Source of the DNA: Sporichthya brevicatena
Lineage (GTDB): Bacteria > Actinomycetota > Actinomycetes > Sporichthyales > Sporichthyaceae
DNA length: 64,000 bases
Direction of reading: 5' to 3'
Assembly (NCBI RefSeq): GCF_039525035.1
Contig: NZ_BAAAHE010000014.1
Span: 192,022 to 256,021, forward strand
A model generated the notes under the pieces. The model did no database searches and was not told the origin of the DNA. It was given only the letters and a program-made list of their open reading frames with translations. The first letter of the stretch is position 1. Each line of letters opens with the position of its first letter. This document shows positions 17,955 through 26,328 of this stretch, piece after piece. The position numbers were made by a program, and so were the translations under genes.

Positions 17955-17999
17955 CATTGTGTTTGGACACGGTGTCCACGTCAATGCACGCTGTGTCCA
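17955..17999 (-). promoter_or_regulatory. Promoter with palindromic operator in the spacer
   Basis: Read on the minus strand: a -35-like TTGACG (17984-17979), an 18-nt spacer and ACAATG (17960-17955) as a weak -10. The 15-bp odd palindrome TGGACACGGTGTCCA (17964-17978) lies entirely within the spacer, so a bound repressor would block polymerase. An extra half-site GTGTCCA is at 17993-17999. It would drive the secreted protein at 17353-17895. Confidence 0.6.
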
Positions 18000-18187
18000 A
18001 TGATGGAAGCACGGCGACCGGGCGCCCGTCGCGTGGATGACGAAACCCGGACATACGGCGTGTGCGACCTTGCCGACCCGTCAGGAATTGCTTACCCGTC
18101 CCGTCACGGCGCCGTGCCCCCCGCGGCCATTACGGGCCCTGCTGATCTTGCGAAGGATTTCTCGGGTCGGAAGTTCGTCGCGGGGCG

Positions 18188-19087
18188 ATGGAGGGGGCCG
18201 GCTTGGAACAGTCGCGTCGTGGGAGATGGCGGATCCGGGGATTCGCGAGTGCGGTGACCGTCGCGGCGGGGGTGGCGCTCGCCGGGCCGGGAGTCGCGGC
18301 CGCGGTGGACGACCCGCCGGAGGAGGGGCGGATCTCGGCGATCAACAACGCCGACGAGGTTCGTGCGATGGAGGCGAAGGCCGCGGCGAGTCCGCAGGTC
18401 CAGCAGGCCGAGGCGAAGGCCGCGGCCGCACAGGCGCAGGCGCGCAAGGCGGTCAGTGCCGCCACCCAGGCGAAGAAGAAGGCGGCGGCGTCCGCGGCTC
18501 GGGCCAAGAAGCTCGGCAGCCCGGGTGCCAAGCGGTCGGCCGCCAAGGCGAAGGCGGCGGCCAAGCAGGCCAACGCGAAGGCGAAGGCCGCCAAGCAGGC
18601 CGCGGCGCGGGCGGCGGCCCACGCCGAGGAGGTCCGGCGCAGCGTGATGCGCGGGGAGAGCTCGAGCCAGAAGGCGTTCCTGGCCGACTCCTCGCAGGGC
18701 GCGACGACGACCGACGACAGCCGCCGGTCCGTCGTCCTCGACCTCGCCAACCAGGCCCGGTCCGCGGCGGGCTGCAAGGCGCTCAGCTACAACTCCCTGC
18801 TCGAGCGGGCGGCCCAGGGTCACGCCGAGGACATGGCTCGCTACAACTACATGGGTCACGTCTCCAGGGACGGGCGGACGTTCGACCAGCGCATCCGTGC
18901 CACCGGGTTCGACGGCGACCGGATCGGGGAGAACGTCGGCGCCGGCTTCAGCACCGCCAGCGGTGTCGTCGACGCGTGGATGCGCTCGCCCGCGCACCGC
19001 GCCAACATCCTCGACTGCCGGTACCGCTACCTCGGTGTCGGGTACGTCGTCTCCGGGGGTTACTGGGTGCAGAACTTCGGCAGCTGA
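18188..19087 (+). CDS. Secreted CAP/SCP-domain protein with Ala/Lys-rich helical stalk
   Basis: 299 aa. A signal-like hydrophobic stretch (SAVTVAAGVALAGPGVAAA) is followed by about 110 residues of Ala/Lys-rich, probably coiled-coil sequence (about residues 60-155). A CAP domain (PF00188) then runs from about 175 to the end, with HAEDMARYNYMGH, GENVGAG and SPAHRANILD motifs, the last typical of bacterial YkwD-like proteins. The likely location is outside the cell, bound to cell wall through the basic stalk. The start at ATG 18188 is the most upstream reasonable one; the Shine-Dalgarno is weak. Confidence 0.85.
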   Translation: MEGAGLEQSRRGRWRIRGFASAVTVAAGVALAGPGVAAAVDDPPEEGRISAINNADEVRAMEAKAAASPQVQQAEAKAAAAQAQARKAVSAATQAKKKAAASAARAKKLGSPGAKRSAAKAKAAAKQANAKAKAAKQAAARAAAHAEEVRRSVMRGESSSQKAFLADSSQGATTTDDSRRSVVLDLANQARSAAGCKALSYNSLLERAAQGHAEDMARYNYMGHVSRDGRTFDQRIRATGFDGDRIGENVGAGFSTASGVVDAWMRSPAHRANILDCRYRYLGVGYVVSGGYWVQNFGS

Positions 19088-19121
19088 CCCCAGCCGGCGC
19101 CGAGGAGCAACACCCCCTGGT

Positions 19122-19162
19122 CAACGCCCGGTGACTCCGGTGGGACGGGTCACCGGGCGTTG
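19122..19162. terminator. Bidirectional terminator between convergent genes
   Basis: Perfect 14-nt inverted repeat (CAACGCCCGGTGAC, 19122-19135; partner 19149-19162) with a 13-nt loop. It lies 35 nt after the CAP gene and overlaps the last codons and stop of the opposite LLM gene (stop at 19150-19152), so it can serve both strands. Confidence 0.75.
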
Positions 19163-20169
19163 CCGTGCCCGCGCAACGCGGTGGCGAGGCGGCGCCGCAA
19201 CGCGAACGGCAGGTCGTAGACGGCGGTGGGCGCGAGGACGTCCGCGGCGCCGGTGTACCGCTCGTGCAGGGTGCGCGCCGCCTCCTCGGGCGTCCCGATC
19301 GTGGCGAACGCAGCGAGGATCTCGTCGGTGACGAGCGCGTCCATCTCCGCCCACCGGTTCTGCCGGGTCAGCGACTGGAGCTCCGGCTGCAGGTCGCCCC
19401 ACCCGTGGGCCTCCAGCACCGGCCGGTACGCCGGGGTCGAGGAGTAGAACGCGAGCTGCTTGCGGGTCGCGGCGATGCCCGCGTCGAGTTCGGCGGGCCG
19501 GTCGCCGAGCACCACGAACACGGGCAGGATCACCGAGAACGGGCCGGGGACCTTGCGGCTGCGGCGGCCGGCGGCGAGCGCGGGCAGCGTCGCCTCGGTC
19601 AGGTAGCGCGCGGTCGTGAAGCGGTGCAGCAGGATGCCGTCGGCGAACTCGGCGGCGACGCGGGTCATCGCCTCACCGACGGCCGCGAGCACGATCGGCG
19701 GGGGACCGCCCGCCACCGGCCCCGGGTTGAAGTGCGGCGGCATCAGCGAGAACGAGTAGAACTCTCCACGGAAGTCCAACTTCTCGCCGTCCTGCCAGCA
19801 GGACCAGATCGCACGCAGCGCGGAGACGTACTCACGCATCCGGCCGGCGGGCCGCGACCACGGCATCGAGAACCGGCGTTCGACGTGCGGCTGGATCTGC
19901 GACCCGAGCCCGAGCACCATCCGTCCGCCGGAGAGGTTCTGCAGGCCCCACGCCGTCTGTGCGACGGTCATCGGACTGCGCGCGAACGCGACCGCGATGC
20001 CGGTGCCCAGACGGATGCGTTCGGTGTGCTGCGTCGCGACCGCGAGCGGCAGGAACGGATCGTTCGCGCTGTCGGTGGACCAGATCGTGTCGAAGCCCGC
20101 TGCCTCGGCGGTGGCGGCCTCCTCCGCCGCTCGGTCGAGGCGTCCGGAGAACTCGGTGTCGACCAGCAC
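19150..20169 (-). CDS. Luciferase-like (LLM) F420-dependent oxidoreductase
   Basis: 339-aa TIM-barrel protein, probably F420-dependent. Family landmarks are GFDTIWSTDS, RIRLGTGIAVAFARSPMTVA, NLSGGRMVLGLGSQ and IGTPEEAARTL near the end. It begins with GTG at 20169, preceded by a strong GGGAGGGGA Shine-Dalgarno. It is divergent from the acyl-CoA dehydrogenase at 20221 with a 51-nt shared promoter region. The substrate is unknown; related enzymes reduce enones or oxidise alcohols. Confidence 0.88.
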   Translation of the reverse strand: MLVDTEFSGRLDRAAEEAATAEAAGFDTIWSTDSANDPFLPLAVATQHTERIRLGTGIAVAFARSPMTVAQTAWGLQNLSGGRMVLGLGSQIQPHVERRFSMPWSRPAGRMREYVSALRAIWSCWQDGEKLDFRGEFYSFSLMPPHFNPGPVAGGPPPIVLAAVGEAMTRVAAEFADGILLHRFTTARYLTEATLPALAAGRRSRKVPGPFSVILPVFVVLGDRPAELDAGIAATRKQLAFYSSTPAYRPVLEAHGWGDLQPELQSLTRQNRWAEMDALVTDEILAAFATIGTPEEAARTLHERYTGAADVLAPTAVYDLPFALRRRLATALRGHGNAR

Positions 20170-20196
20170 TGCGGTCCCCTCCCACGTCGGACCGCA
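20170..20196. promoter_or_regulatory. Inverted repeat in divergent promoter region
   Basis: TGCGGTCC (20170-20177) / GGACCGCA (20189-20196), 11 nt apart, between the divergent LLM and acyl-CoA dehydrogenase genes. It overlaps the Shine-Dalgarno of the LLM gene. It could be an operator or a leader hairpin; symmetry is the only evidence. Confidence 0.4.
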
Positions 20197-20220
20197 ACCC
20201 TATGCCGAAGAATCGGGGGC

Positions 20221-21441
20221 ATGACGACGATGTCAGTGCCGACCACGCCCGGACTCACCGAACGCGTTCTCGACCTCCGTGGTCGCATGCTCGAGTTCAT
20301 CGACGGTGAGGTCTGTCCGCTCGAGAGGACCGTCGACGCCGGTGGACCCGAGGGCAGGGCGGCGATGGACGGCCTGCGGGCCGAGGCCAAGCGCCGCGGG
20401 CTGTGGGCGCTCGGGCATCCGGAGGATCTCGGGGGACAGGGGCTCTCGTTCCTCGAGTTCGTCCACCTCAACGAGATCATCGGCCGCTCCGAGATCGGCA
20501 TGTGGGCCGTCGGGTCGATGACCCAGCACGACACGATCATGTGGCGGCGTTACGGCACCGAGGCCCAACAGCGGCGCTGGCTCGACCCGCTGGTCTCCGG
20601 CGAGTACGAGTGGATCGGCATCGGCCTCACCGAACCCGAGGTCGCCGGCTCGGACCCGACCCAGATGCAGACCTCCGCGGTCCTTGAGGGCGAGGGTGAG
20701 GACGCGCAGTGGGTGATCAACGGCCACAAGTGGTTCACGTCGTGGGCCAGCGCCTCGCCCGCGGTGCTGGTGTGGGCGAAGACCGACCCCGAAGCCCCGC
20801 CGCACCGTCAGTTCTCGGCGATCATCGTCCCGGTCGACACTCCCGGCTTCACGCACGTGCGCGACATCCGCACGATGGGCAGCGTCACCGGCCGCCACGG
20901 TGAGATCCGGCTGGAGAACGTCCGGGTGCCGGCGTCGAACCTGTTCGGGGAACGGGGGCAGGCGTTCGCGATCGCGCAGACGCGGCTCGGCCCCGGCCGC
21001 ATCTTCCACTGCATGCGCTGGCTCGGGCAGATGCAGCGGGCGTTCGAGTTGATGTGCGACCGGGCCCGCACGCGTTACGCGCACGGGTCGTTGCTGGCGG
21101 AGAAGGGCGAGATCCGCCGTTACATCGCCGAGTCCGCCGCCGACATCCAGGCGCACCGCTTGATGACCCTCGACGCGGCCCGCGCCGTCGACGCCGGCAG
21201 TGAGGATGCCCGGGTGCTGATCAGCCTGATCAAGTTCCGCGGCGCGGAGTACCTGCACAACGTCATCGACCGCGCGATCCAGGTGTACGGCGCGGCCGGC
21301 GTCACCGAGGACTTCCCGCTCGAGTCGATGTACCGGCACGCGCGGTACGCCCGCATCTACGACGGACCGGACGAGGTGCACCGCATGGTCGTTGCCCGGA
21401 CGCTGACCAAGGACGGCGCGGTCGCGCCGTGGCAGCGGTGA
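20221..21441 (+). CDS. Acyl-CoA dehydrogenase (ACAD10/11-like)
   Basis: 406-aa FAD enzyme. Landmarks are the IGIGLTEPEVAGSDPTQMQT middle domain near 140-160, the INGHKWFTSWAS segment, GQAFAIAQTRLGPGR, and QVYGAAGVTEDFPL near the C-terminus. The ACAD10/11 branch acts on long or branched acyl-CoAs. I chose ATG 20221 because it opens directly into the N-terminal helices; the longer frame is antisense to the LLM gene. It is followed by an SDR and an ACAD11-like kinase gene. That grouping resembles the kinase-dehydrogenase fusion of animal ACAD11, which acts on 4-hydroxyacyl-CoAs. Confidence 0.92.
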   Translation: MTTMSVPTTPGLTERVLDLRGRMLEFIDGEVCPLERTVDAGGPEGRAAMDGLRAEAKRRGLWALGHPEDLGGQGLSFLEFVHLNEIIGRSEIGMWAVGSMTQHDTIMWRRYGTEAQQRRWLDPLVSGEYEWIGIGLTEPEVAGSDPTQMQTSAVLEGEGEDAQWVINGHKWFTSWASASPAVLVWAKTDPEAPPHRQFSAIIVPVDTPGFTHVRDIRTMGSVTGRHGEIRLENVRVPASNLFGERGQAFAIAQTRLGPGRIFHCMRWLGQMQRAFELMCDRARTRYAHGSLLAEKGEIRRYIAESAADIQAHRLMTLDAARAVDAGSEDARVLISLIKFRGAEYLHNVIDRAIQVYGAAGVTEDFPLESMYRHARYARIYDGPDEVHRMVVARTLTKDGAVAPWQR

Positions 21442-22199
21442 CGGGGGAGCTGGCCGGTCGGGTCGCGTTGGTCACCGGCGGGACGCGCGGGCTCGGGTAC
21501 GAGATCGCGCGGGCCTACGCCGCGGCGGGGGCGGACGTCGTCGTCGCGAGCCGCAAGGCCGAGGCGTGTGCCGCCGTCGCGGCGCGGCTGTGGGAGGAGA
21601 CCGGCCGGCGCGTGCTCGGGGTCCCCACCCATGTGGGGCGCTGGGACGAGTGCGACCGGCTCGTCGAGGCCGTGTACGAGGAGTTCGGGCACTGCGACGT
21701 GCTCGTGAACAACGCGGGGATGTCACCGCTCTACGACTCGGTCGACGCGATCAGCGAGGACCTGTTCGACAAGGTGCTCGCCGTCAACCTCAAGGGGCCG
21801 TTCCGCCTCGCGAGCCGGATCGGGGCACGGATGGTCGCGGCCGGGCGCGGGTCGATCATCAACGTCAGCAGCGTCGCGGCGGTGCAGCCGAGCGAGGCCG
21901 AGGTGCCCTACGCGCTGGCGAAGGCCGGCCTGAACAACATGACGACCGCGTTGGCCCGGGTGTTCGCGCCCGCGGTGCGGGTCAACACGATCATGCCCGG
22001 CATGTTTCTGACCGACATCTCGAAGGCCTGGGATCCGGCCGAGACCGCGAAGCGCTTCGCCGAGGACGTCCCCGCCCGCCGCGGTGGGCGGCCGGAGGAG
22101 ATCGTGGGGGCGGCGCTGTACCTCGCGAGCGATGCGTCGAGCTACACGACCGGGTCGGTGCTCAAGATTGACGGCGGCTACGCCTGGGCGGCGGGCTGA
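21438..22199 (+). CDS. Short-chain dehydrogenase/reductase
   Basis: 253-aa classical SDR. NAD(P)-binding TGGTRGLG is at about residues 13-20, NNAG near 90, and catalytic YALAK has Tyr at about 158 and Lys at about 162. The start is GTG 21438, overlapping the upstream stop by 4 nt; GTG 21429 would add three residues. The C-terminus ends with the usual GSVLKIDGGYAW. It lies between an acyl-CoA dehydrogenase and a kinase-like gene in a tight operon, so it probably oxidises a hydroxyacyl or alcohol intermediate. Confidence 0.9.
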   Translation: MTGELAGRVALVTGGTRGLGYEIARAYAAAGADVVVASRKAEACAAVAARLWEETGRRVLGVPTHVGRWDECDRLVEAVYEEFGHCDVLVNNAGMSPLYDSVDAISEDLFDKVLAVNLKGPFRLASRIGARMVAAGRGSIINVSSVAAVQPSEAEVPYALAKAGLNNMTTALARVFAPAVRVNTIMPGMFLTDISKAWDPAETAKRFAEDVPARRGGRPEEIVGAALYLASDASSYTTGSVLKIDGGYAWAAG

Positions 22200-22200
22200 C

Positions 22201-23232
22201 GTGGCGTCAGAGTCGATCGACGTCGAGGGTGTGGACCTCGCGGCCCTCGCCGCGTGGATGGACTCCGCCGGCCTGGGGTCGGGGCCGATTCACGACACCG
22301 AGCTGCTCGTCGGCGGGACGCAGAACATCCTGCTGCGCTTCACCCGCGACGGCCGGGACTACGTGCTCCGCCGCCCGCCGGTGCACAAGCGGGCCAACAG
22401 CGACGAGACGATGCGGCGCGAGATGCGTGTGCTCGGCGCGCTGGCCGGCACCGACGTCCCGCACCCGGGGCTGATCGCGGCCTGCCCCACCGAGGACGTC
22501 CTCGGCGCCGCGTTCTACCTGATGGAGCCGGTCGAGGGCGTGAACCCGTCCGAGGACCTGCCCGAGCGGTACCGCACCGACCCGGAGTGGCGGGACGGGC
22601 TGGGCTTCTCGATGGTCGACGGGATCGCCGCGCTCAGCCGCGTCGACCACGTGGCGCGGGGGCTGGCCGACTTCGGCCGGTCCGAGAACTGGATCGCCCG
22701 GCAGGTGGGGCGGTGGCGCAAGCAGCTCGACTCCTACGCCGACGTGCCGAACTACCCAGGCCCGTCGCTGCCCCACGTCGACGAGGTCAGCGCCTGGCTG
22801 ACGGAGCGTCAGCCGACGGAGTGCCACCTCGGCCTGGTGCACGGGGATGCGCACATCGCCAACGTCCTCGTCAGCCGGGACGAGCCGCGCGTCACCGCCT
22901 TCGTCGACTGGGAGCTCGCCACGATCGGCGACGTCCGTCTCGACCTCGGGCACATGATCGCGACCTGGCCGGGGCGGCCGGGGACGGTCGCGAAGGTCGA
23001 GATCCCCGGGCTGCCGGAGCCGGCCGCGCTGATCGCGCGGTACGCCGAGTCAGCCGGCCGCGAGGTCGCCGACATCGAGTGGTTCGTCGTGCTGGCCTGC
23101 TACCGGCTGGGGATCATCCTCGAGGGCTCGTGGGCGCGCATGCTCGCGGGCCAGACCACGGCGGAGGTCGGTGAGCGCCTGGGCGCCATGGGTCGCGCCC
23201 TGTTCGAGCAGGCGCACGAGATCACGGTGTAG
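22201..23232 (+). CDS. Phosphotransferase family protein (ACAD11 N-terminal kinase-like)
   Basis: 343-aa APH-fold kinase. The nucleotide site region YVLRRPPVHKRANS, catalytic loop LVHGDAHIANVL (Asp at about 216) and metal site AFVDWELATIGDVRLDLG are intact. It matches the kinase half of ACAD10/11-type enzymes, which phosphorylates 4-hydroxyacyl-CoA before elimination. The dehydrogenase half is encoded two genes upstream at 20221. The GTG start is 1 nt after the SDR stop. Confidence in the family is high; the substrate is inferred from that family. Confidence 0.88.
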   Translation: MASESIDVEGVDLAALAAWMDSAGLGSGPIHDTELLVGGTQNILLRFTRDGRDYVLRRPPVHKRANSDETMRREMRVLGALAGTDVPHPGLIAACPTEDVLGAAFYLMEPVEGVNPSEDLPERYRTDPEWRDGLGFSMVDGIAALSRVDHVARGLADFGRSENWIARQVGRWRKQLDSYADVPNYPGPSLPHVDEVSAWLTERQPTECHLGLVHGDAHIANVLVSRDEPRVTAFVDWELATIGDVRLDLGHMIATWPGRPGTVAKVEIPGLPEPAALIARYAESAGREVADIEWFVVLACYRLGIILEGSWARMLAGQTTAEVGERLGAMGRALFEQAHEITV

Positions 23233-23257
23233 CAGTCTCCCCCGTCCCCGCCGTTCC

Positions 23258-23319
23258 CACGAAAGCGCAGATCCGTACGCCCGATTGGCGATTTCCGCGT
23301 ACGCAACTGCGCTCTCGTG
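23258..23319. terminator. Large imperfect hairpin after the kinase gene
   Basis: Outer arms CACGAAAGCGCAG (23258-23270) and CTGCGCTCTCGTG (23307-23319) pair at 12 of 13 positions. An inner stem GTACGC/GCGTAC (23275-23280 / 23297-23302) extends it. It lies 26 nt after the kinase stop and before an independently started crotonase gene, so terminator or processing site is likely. Confidence 0.5.
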
Positions 23320-23377
23320 GTGCCCAGGTGGGGGTGGCTACGCTCGACCGAGCATCGGTTCTAGCAATGGGTGGGCA

Positions 23378-24163
23378 ATGAGCGACAAGGTTCTCGTCGA
23401 GCAGCGCGGTCATGTTCTCGTGGTGACCATCAACCGGCCGGAGGCGCGCAACGCCGTCGACCTCGACGTGTGCGTCGGCGTCGGCGACGCGGTCGAGCGG
23501 GCCGAGGCGGACCCGGAGATCCGGGCGCTGGTCCTCACCGGGGCGGGGGAGCAGGCGTTCTGCGCGGGTGCGGACCTGAAGGCGATCGCGCGCGGCGAGG
23601 CGATCCTGCCGCCCGGCAAGGAGCACTGGAGCTTCGCCGGGTTCGTCAACCACTTCACGCGCAAGCCGACGATCGCCGCGGTCAACGGCAACGCGCTCGG
23701 CGGGGGCACCGAGCTCGCGCTGGCGTGCGACCTCGTCGTCGCCGTCGAGACTGCGAACTTCGGGCTGCCCGAGGTCAAGCGCGGCCTGGTCGCCGCGGCG
23801 GGCGGCGCGTTCCGCATCACCCGCCAGCTGCCGACCCGCGTCGGGCTGGAGCTGCTGCTGACCGGTCGCCCGATGCCGGCCGAGGAGGCCCTGCGCTGGG
23901 GCTTGATCAACACGATCGTCCCGCCGGGGGAGGCGCTGTCCGCGGCCCTCGAGCTCGCGGAGGCGATCGCCGCGAACGCCCCCCTCGCGGTCCAGGCGTC
24001 CAAGCGCATCGCCTACGGCGTCGCCGACGGCGACCGCGCCGACGAGGAAGCCCTCTGGACGCTCAACAACGCGATCATCCCGGAGATCATGCGCAGCGAG
24101 GACGCGATCGAGGGCCCCACCGCCTTCGCCGAGAAGCGCGCCCCGGTCTGGAAGGCCCGCTGA
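23378..24163 (+). CDS. Enoyl-CoA hydratase/isomerase (crotonase family)
   Basis: 261 aa, usual crotonase length. The oxyanion-hole segments AFCAGADLKAIARG and NGNALGGGTELALACD and the second acidic residue in FGLPEVKRGLVAAAGG are present, so both catalytic Glu positions look filled. I chose ATG 23378. A single-gene transcript is likely, with a palindromic region on both sides. A degenerate half-site ATCGGTT (23354-23360) similar to the regulon boxes further downstream lies just before it. Confidence 0.92.
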   Translation: MSDKVLVEQRGHVLVVTINRPEARNAVDLDVCVGVGDAVERAEADPEIRALVLTGAGEQAFCAGADLKAIARGEAILPPGKEHWSFAGFVNHFTRKPTIAAVNGNALGGGTELALACDLVVAVETANFGLPEVKRGLVAAAGGAFRITRQLPTRVGLELLLTGRPMPAEEALRWGLINTIVPPGEALSAALELAEAIAANAPLAVQASKRIAYGVADGDRADEEALWTLNNAIIPEIMRSEDAIEGPTAFAEKRAPVWKAR

Positions 24164-24240
24164 CCGGCGCCCGTCGCCTGAGCTCGCCGCCGAATTCGAT
24201 GCACCTTTAGGCGCATTCGGTCAACCCCACCCGCATTCCT

Positions 24241-24322
24241 CTGCGGGATGACGTCCCGCAGGGGGCCCGTGTCGGCCCGGAAGAGGGCTGACACCCCGCC
24301 CCTGCGGGACGTCGTCCCGCAG
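24241..24322. repeat. Pair of 21-bp palindromes forming a compound hairpin
   Basis: CTGCGGGA-tgacg-TCCCGCAG (24241-24261) and CTGCGGGAC-gtc-GTCCCGCAG (24302-24322), near-identical. The sequence between them is itself an imperfect inverted repeat centred on GGAAGA (GTGTCGGCCC / GGGCTGACAC). It lies in the 277-nt space between the crotonase gene and the second LIV operon. It could be a terminator or a REP-like element. Confidence 0.6.
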
Positions 24323-24387
24323 GAGGGGACGCCTGGGGGCGGACACGGTGGGTGGCGATCGGCCACGTTCCGCAACCCTTTACCGGC

Positions 24388-24412
24388 TAATCGATACATG
24401 ATAAATCTATAT
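24388..24412. promoter_or_regulatory. Regulon box a (upstream of second LIV operon)
   Basis: AT-rich 25-bp box with the shared half-site TAATCGATA at its left end and a diverged right half. A longer symmetrical reading ATCGATA (24390-24396) / TATCGAT (24410-24416) is perfect. The operon's ATG is at 24441, 28 nt downstream, so the box should overlap the promoter. It is one of seven related sites; see findings. Confidence 0.6.
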
Positions 24413-24440
24413 CGATCAGCCAGCCGGCGGAGGGACGCGC

Positions 24441-25919
24441 ATGCGCAAGCTGGGGTCGACGCGCTCGCTGCGCGCGGGCCGTGGGACCGGGAACCGTGCT
24501 CTGGGACGGGCGGTCGGCGCCGCGGTCGGTCTGGCGCTCGTGCTCTCGGGCTGCGGGACGCAGGTCGAGCGCGCGGAGATCGCCCGGGCCGCGGGAGAGG
24601 TCGTCACCGACGCCGGGACGAATCCGGGGACGGATGTCGTCACCGACCCGGGAGCGGCCGGCGGCGGTGCGGTCACCGCACCGGGCAGCGTCCCGGTGGC
24701 GCCGGGGTCCGATCCGCTCGTGCCCGGCGCGACGCCCCTGCCCGGGACGCCGGCGACGGCCGCCCCCGGTGGGGGCAAGACCAACCCGACGACGCCAACC
24801 AACAGCAAGCCCGGGGTCGGCGCTCCGCAGGTGGCGACGAAGTCGGAGATCAAGCTCGGCCACATCGGCACCTACTCCGGCGTCCTCGGTGCGATCTTCA
24901 ACGGCGGTCGCGAGATGACGTCGGTGTGGGCGAGCTGGGTCAATCTCAAGGGTGGGCTCAACGGCCACCCCGTCCGTGTCATCACCGCCGACGACGGTGG
25001 CGACCCGTCCCGCAACCTGTCGCTGACGCGCGACCTGGTGGAGAACCAGGGCGTCGTCGCGTTCGTCGGCAACATCACCCCGCTCTCGCTCAACGGTGCC
25101 AAGTCGTACCTGGAGCAGAAGCAGATCCCGATCGTGGGCGGCGACCTCACCGACGTCGGGTGGTACCAGAGCCCGATGTTCTTCCCGCAGGGCGCGCTGA
25201 TCGACGGGCCGCTGCGCGGCAGTGCGGCGCTCGCGGTCAAGCACGGCGGCAAGAAGGTCGCGCTGCTCTACTGCGGCGAGGCGGCGGCCTGCTACCGGGC
25301 CCGCGACCTGTTCCAGGGCGACGCCGTGACCAAGGCCGGTGGCGAACTCGCGTACTCCGCACAGGTCTCGCTCGCGCAGCCGGACTTCACCGCCGAGTGC
25401 CTGCAGCTGCGCTTCCGTGGGATCGACGCGCTGGTCGCGACCGTCGACGGCAACTCACTCGCTCGCATCGCCCGTGACTGCAAGCAGCAGAACGTCGACG
25501 TCCAGTACGTCTCGTTCGCGCTCGCGCTGGTCGACTCGCTGCGGCAGAGCCCGCACCTCGACGGACTCGTCGGCACCACGGGTCTGTTCCCGTGGATGCT
25601 CCGGGACAAGGAGGCGGCCGACTACGGCGCCGCCCTCGCCCGCTTCGGCCCGCGGATCAACACCTCCGGCTCGACGGCCGCGGTGTGGGGGAGCGGTCTG
25701 CTGCTCCAGGCGGCGTCGCGCGCGCTGCCGGCGGGCGCCGTGACCTCCGCCGACATCCTCAATGGCCTGTACGCGCTGAAGAAGGAGACCCTCGGTGGTC
25801 TCGCGCCGCCGCTGACCTTCCGCAAGGGACAGCCGGCGCCCCAGATGCTGTGCTGGTACACGATCGCGCTCAACAAGGGCGTGTTCTCGACACCGTCGGG
25901 GCTGAAGTACACGTGCTGA
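24441..25919 (+). CDS. LIV-type ABC transporter substrate-binding lipoprotein (second set)
   Basis: 492 aa. Lipoprotein signal with lipobox LSGC (Cys at about 37), an 80-90 residue Gly/Ala/Pro/Thr linker, then a Peripla_BP_6 domain from about residue 135 (IKLGHIGTYSGVLG). It is paralogous to the product of 4461-5993; both share ADDGGDP, PMFFP and the ending KKETLGG or KNETLGG followed by LTF. Here the receptor gene leads the operon, whereas in the first set it is last. It probably binds a carboxylated ligand, but the pocket cannot be read from sequence alone. Confidence 0.92.
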   Translation: MRKLGSTRSLRAGRGTGNRALGRAVGAAVGLALVLSGCGTQVERAEIARAAGEVVTDAGTNPGTDVVTDPGAAGGGAVTAPGSVPVAPGSDPLVPGATPLPGTPATAAPGGGKTNPTTPTNSKPGVGAPQVATKSEIKLGHIGTYSGVLGAIFNGGREMTSVWASWVNLKGGLNGHPVRVITADDGGDPSRNLSLTRDLVENQGVVAFVGNITPLSLNGAKSYLEQKQIPIVGGDLTDVGWYQSPMFFPQGALIDGPLRGSAALAVKHGGKKVALLYCGEAAACYRARDLFQGDAVTKAGGELAYSAQVSLAQPDFTAECLQLRFRGIDALVATVDGNSLARIARDCKQQNVDVQYVSFALALVDSLRQSPHLDGLVGTTGLFPWMLRDKEAADYGAALARFGPRINTSGSTAAVWGSGLLLQAASRALPAGAVTSADILNGLYALKKETLGGLAPPLTFRKGQPAPQMLCWYTIALNKGVFSTPSGLKYTC

Positions 25920-25965
25920 CACTCCACGCAGGGTCCCGCCCCGTCGCGGAAGAAGGAGCGCGCGG

Positions 25966-26328
25966 ATGAACACGCTCACGAAGGTCCGTCTGCACTGGGA
26001 CCGTGTGTCCGGGTGGGGCCTGGTGGCCGTCGGCGCCATCGTGCTGGCATTCGGTTGGTACAAGGTGTCGAAGACGCCGTACCCCGCCGAGCAGATGCCC
26101 TACATCGTGTCCGCCGGCATCGTCGGTGCGCTGCTCGTGGTCTTCGGGGCAGCGATGCTGATCTCCGCCGACCTGCGCGACGAGTGGCACAAGCTCGACC
26201 GCGTCGAGACGCTGCTGACCAAGGCGCTGGCGACATCTGACGAACCATCGGCAACCGCCGACGCGGACCAGGTCGTCACCCGGATCGACTCGCCCCGACC
26301 GCAGAGCGCGGCGGGGCGCCGGGCGTGA
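25966..26328 (+). CDS. Small membrane protein, two helices
   Basis: 120 aa with two hydrophobic segments (GLVAVGAIVLAFGWY and IVSAGIVGALLVVFGAAMLIS) and a hydrophilic C-terminal half. The family is not recognised. Shine-Dalgarno AAGGAG precedes the ATG. It overlaps the next small membrane protein gene by 4 nt and lies between receptor and permease genes of the transporter, so an accessory role is plausible. The visible part of the first LIV operon has no counterpart. Confidence 0.7.
   Translation: MNTLTKVRLHWDRVSGWGLVAVGAIVLAFGWYKVSKTPYPAEQMPYIVSAGIVGALLVVFGAAMLISADLRDEWHKLDRVETLLTKALATSDEPSATADADQVVTRIDSPRPQSAAGRRA

Noticed and set aside
23354..23377. Eighth regulon box upstream of the crotonase gene at 23378
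   Set aside because: Only one half-site (ATCGGTT) matches; the right half does not align at the fixed spacing.
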